Assembly (NCBI GenBank): GCA_021793835.1
Contig: JAJYRZ010000003.1
Coordinates: forward strand, 1-38,607
Direction: 5' to 3'
Length of the DNA: 38,607 bases
From: Actinomycetes bacterium
GTDB taxonomy: Bacteria > Actinomycetota > Actinomycetes > Mycobacteriales > Mycobacteriaceae
Shown here piece after piece: positions 37,733 through 38,607 of this stretch (the stretch's first letter is position 1; every line of letters starts with the position of its first letter). The translations under genes were made by a program, and so were the position numbers. The notes under the pieces are model-generated. The model saw only the letters and a program-made list of their open reading frames with translations, did not search any database and was not told where the DNA came from.

Positions 37733-38607
37733 GGGGATGCCGAGCTCGGCGATCTCCACGGTCAGCGTGTCGTTGCGGTGGGCGTCGGACCCCTGACCGG
37801 GTTCCTGAGCGGTCACCTTGCCCACCGCGGTCGGATCCAGGGTGCGCGAGGGGCGGATGTCGAGGCGGGACTCGTCGCCGGACCAGCCGGCCGCGCGTAG
37901 TGCGGTGACGGCCTCGGATCGGCTCTTGCCGAGCAGATCCGGCATCGCGAACAGCGCGCCGTTGGAGACGAAGACCCGGATCTCCGAATCCGTGTCGGCC
38001 TTCTCCCCGCCGACCGGATCGGTGCGCAGCACCGTGCCCTGCTCTTCGCGCCCGTCGACGTCGACGATGTCGACGCGGAAGCCCGCGCCCTCGAGGTTGG
38101 CCACGGCCTTGTCGAGCGTCTGCCCGGACACGTCGGGCACCGAGCGCTTCTCGGGTCCGTCGCCGACGGTGAGCGTGACCGGCCGACCCGCGGCCAGCTG
38201 GGCGCCGGCATGCGGGTTCTGGGCGACGATCTTGTCCTTGTCGTCCTGCTCGGACGGTTCCCGCCGGACCGGATCGGTGACGGTGAGCCCGAGTTCGTCG
38301 AGCGTCTTACGCGCCTCGTCCTCGGTGGCGCCGGTCAGATCGGGGACCTCGACCATCGCCGGTCCGGAGGAGACCGTGAGGGTCACCGTCTGTCCCTTGT
38401 CGATCGTGGTGCCGCCGGCCGGGGTGGTGCCGAGCACCGTGCCCGATTCGGCGTCCGCATCCGGTTTGGACTGCCGCGCGACCTTCAGCCCGGCGTCGTA
38501 CAGCCGGTTCTCGGCCTCGTCGATGGACAGACCCGCCACATCGGGCACCGTGACCTGCACGGTGTTGCCGGTGCCGAGGTTGATGAAGAAGAAGGTGCCG
38601 AGATCGG
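37730..38607 (-). CDS. pknB: Serine/threonine protein kinase PknB, C-terminal PASTA part (partial)
   Basis: The frame is open to the window edge; the GTG at 38560 in the track is internal. About 292 codons are visible. The first residues (DLGTFFFINLGTGNT) should be the end of the membrane helix and linker. Four PASTA repeats follow: VTVPDVAGLSIDEAENRLYDAGL, VEVPDLTGATEDEARKTLDELGL, RSVPDVSGQTLDKAVANLEGAGF and FAMPDLLGKSRSEAVTALRAAGW. The last ends in VEIAELGIP. PASTA repeats sense muropeptides/lipid II outside the cell and control the kinase that phosphorylates CwlM, MurJ partners and division proteins. The kinase domain is outside the window. Confidence 0.94.
   Translation of the reverse strand, partial: DLGTFFFINLGTGNTVQVTVPDVAGLSIDEAENRLYDAGLKVARQSKPDADAESGTVLGTTPAGGTTIDKGQTVTLTVSSGPAMVEVPDLTGATEDEARKTLDELGLTVTDPVRREPSEQDDKDKIVAQNPHAGAQLAAGRPVTLTVGDGPEKRSVPDVSGQTLDKAVANLEGAGFRVDIVDVDGREEQGTVLRTDPVGGEKADTDSEIRVFVSNGALFAMPDLLGKSRSEAVTALRAAGWSGDESRLDIRPSRTLDPTAVGKVTAQEPGQGSDAHRNDTLTVEIAELGIP

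Noticed and set aside
37730-38560. A stand-alone 276-residue PASTA protein
   Set aside because: The frame stays open to the window edge and the sequence matches the extracellular part of PknB; the GTG is internal.

Overview
The window is the chromosome-replication-origin region of a high-GC actinobacterium of the order Mycobacteriales (the Mycobacterium/Gordonia/Tsukamurella/Dietzia/Rhodococcus group). The gene order murJ(end)-sigM-rsmA-trxB-trxA-cwlM-GNAT | parB-parA-rsmG-khpB-yidC-yidD-rnpA-rpmH | dnaA-oriC-dnaN-recF-dciA-gyrB-gyrA-DUF3566-tRNA-Ile-tRNA-Ala ... ppiA ... PH-domain gene-crgA-DUF881-pknB is the conserved order of that group (M. tuberculosis Rv3910 to Rv0014c). I cannot fix the genus from the sequence alone. 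The translations and the G/C-rich third codon positions indicate a genome well above 60% GC.

Layout. 1-4.5 kb (+): end of a MurJ-type protein, an ECF sigma factor with a membrane anti-sigma factor, the thioredoxin reductase/thioredoxin pair, and CwlM, a peptidoglycan-regulatory pseudo-amidase. 4.5-12.7 kb (-): a GNAT-like protein, then the segregation block parB/parA, rsmG, a 1.6 kb gene-free interval carrying three parS cores, and the membrane-insertion/RNA-processing block khpB-yidC-yidD-rnpA-rpmH. 12.7-24.2 kb (+): dnaA, oriC (DnaA boxes, AT-rich unwinding element with a perfect palindrome), dnaN, recF, dciA, gyrB, gyrA and a DUF3566 membrane protein. 24.3-24.6 kb: tRNA-Ile(GAT) and tRNA-Ala(TGC), with a 32-codon membrane microORF between them that is absent from the ORF track.

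24.7-32.5 kb is a variable block: an S33 alpha/beta hydrolase, a double-HTH Lrp-like regulator, a LysE/Sap-like membrane protein, a divergent TetR/MFS efflux pair with visible operators, DNA-3-methyladenine glycosylase I, an acetoacetate-decarboxylase-family protein, and MscL with a zinc-ribbon tail. 32.6-38.6 kb returns to the conserved order: ppiA, a zinc-finger rhomboid protease, a PH-domain protein, crgA and DUF881. An intact IS1634-like insertion sequence with perfect inverted repeats and an unusually long (27 bp) direct repeat then lies next to the stop codon of pknB. The 3' part of pknB (four PASTA repeats) runs off the window end.

How it fits together: replication initiation (DnaA/oriC/DnaN/DciA/gyrase), origin segregation (ParAB/parS) and septal or cell-wall control (CwlM, CrgA, PknB, MurJ) are co-located around the origin. 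I did not find a clearly new multi-gene system. The observations most worth a second look are a leucine at the GyrA quinolone-resistance hotspot, the parS-bearing non-coding interval, DnaA-box clusters far from oriC (26.9 and 34.6 kb), the inter-tRNA microprotein, the zinc-ribbon MscL, and the recent IS insertion.
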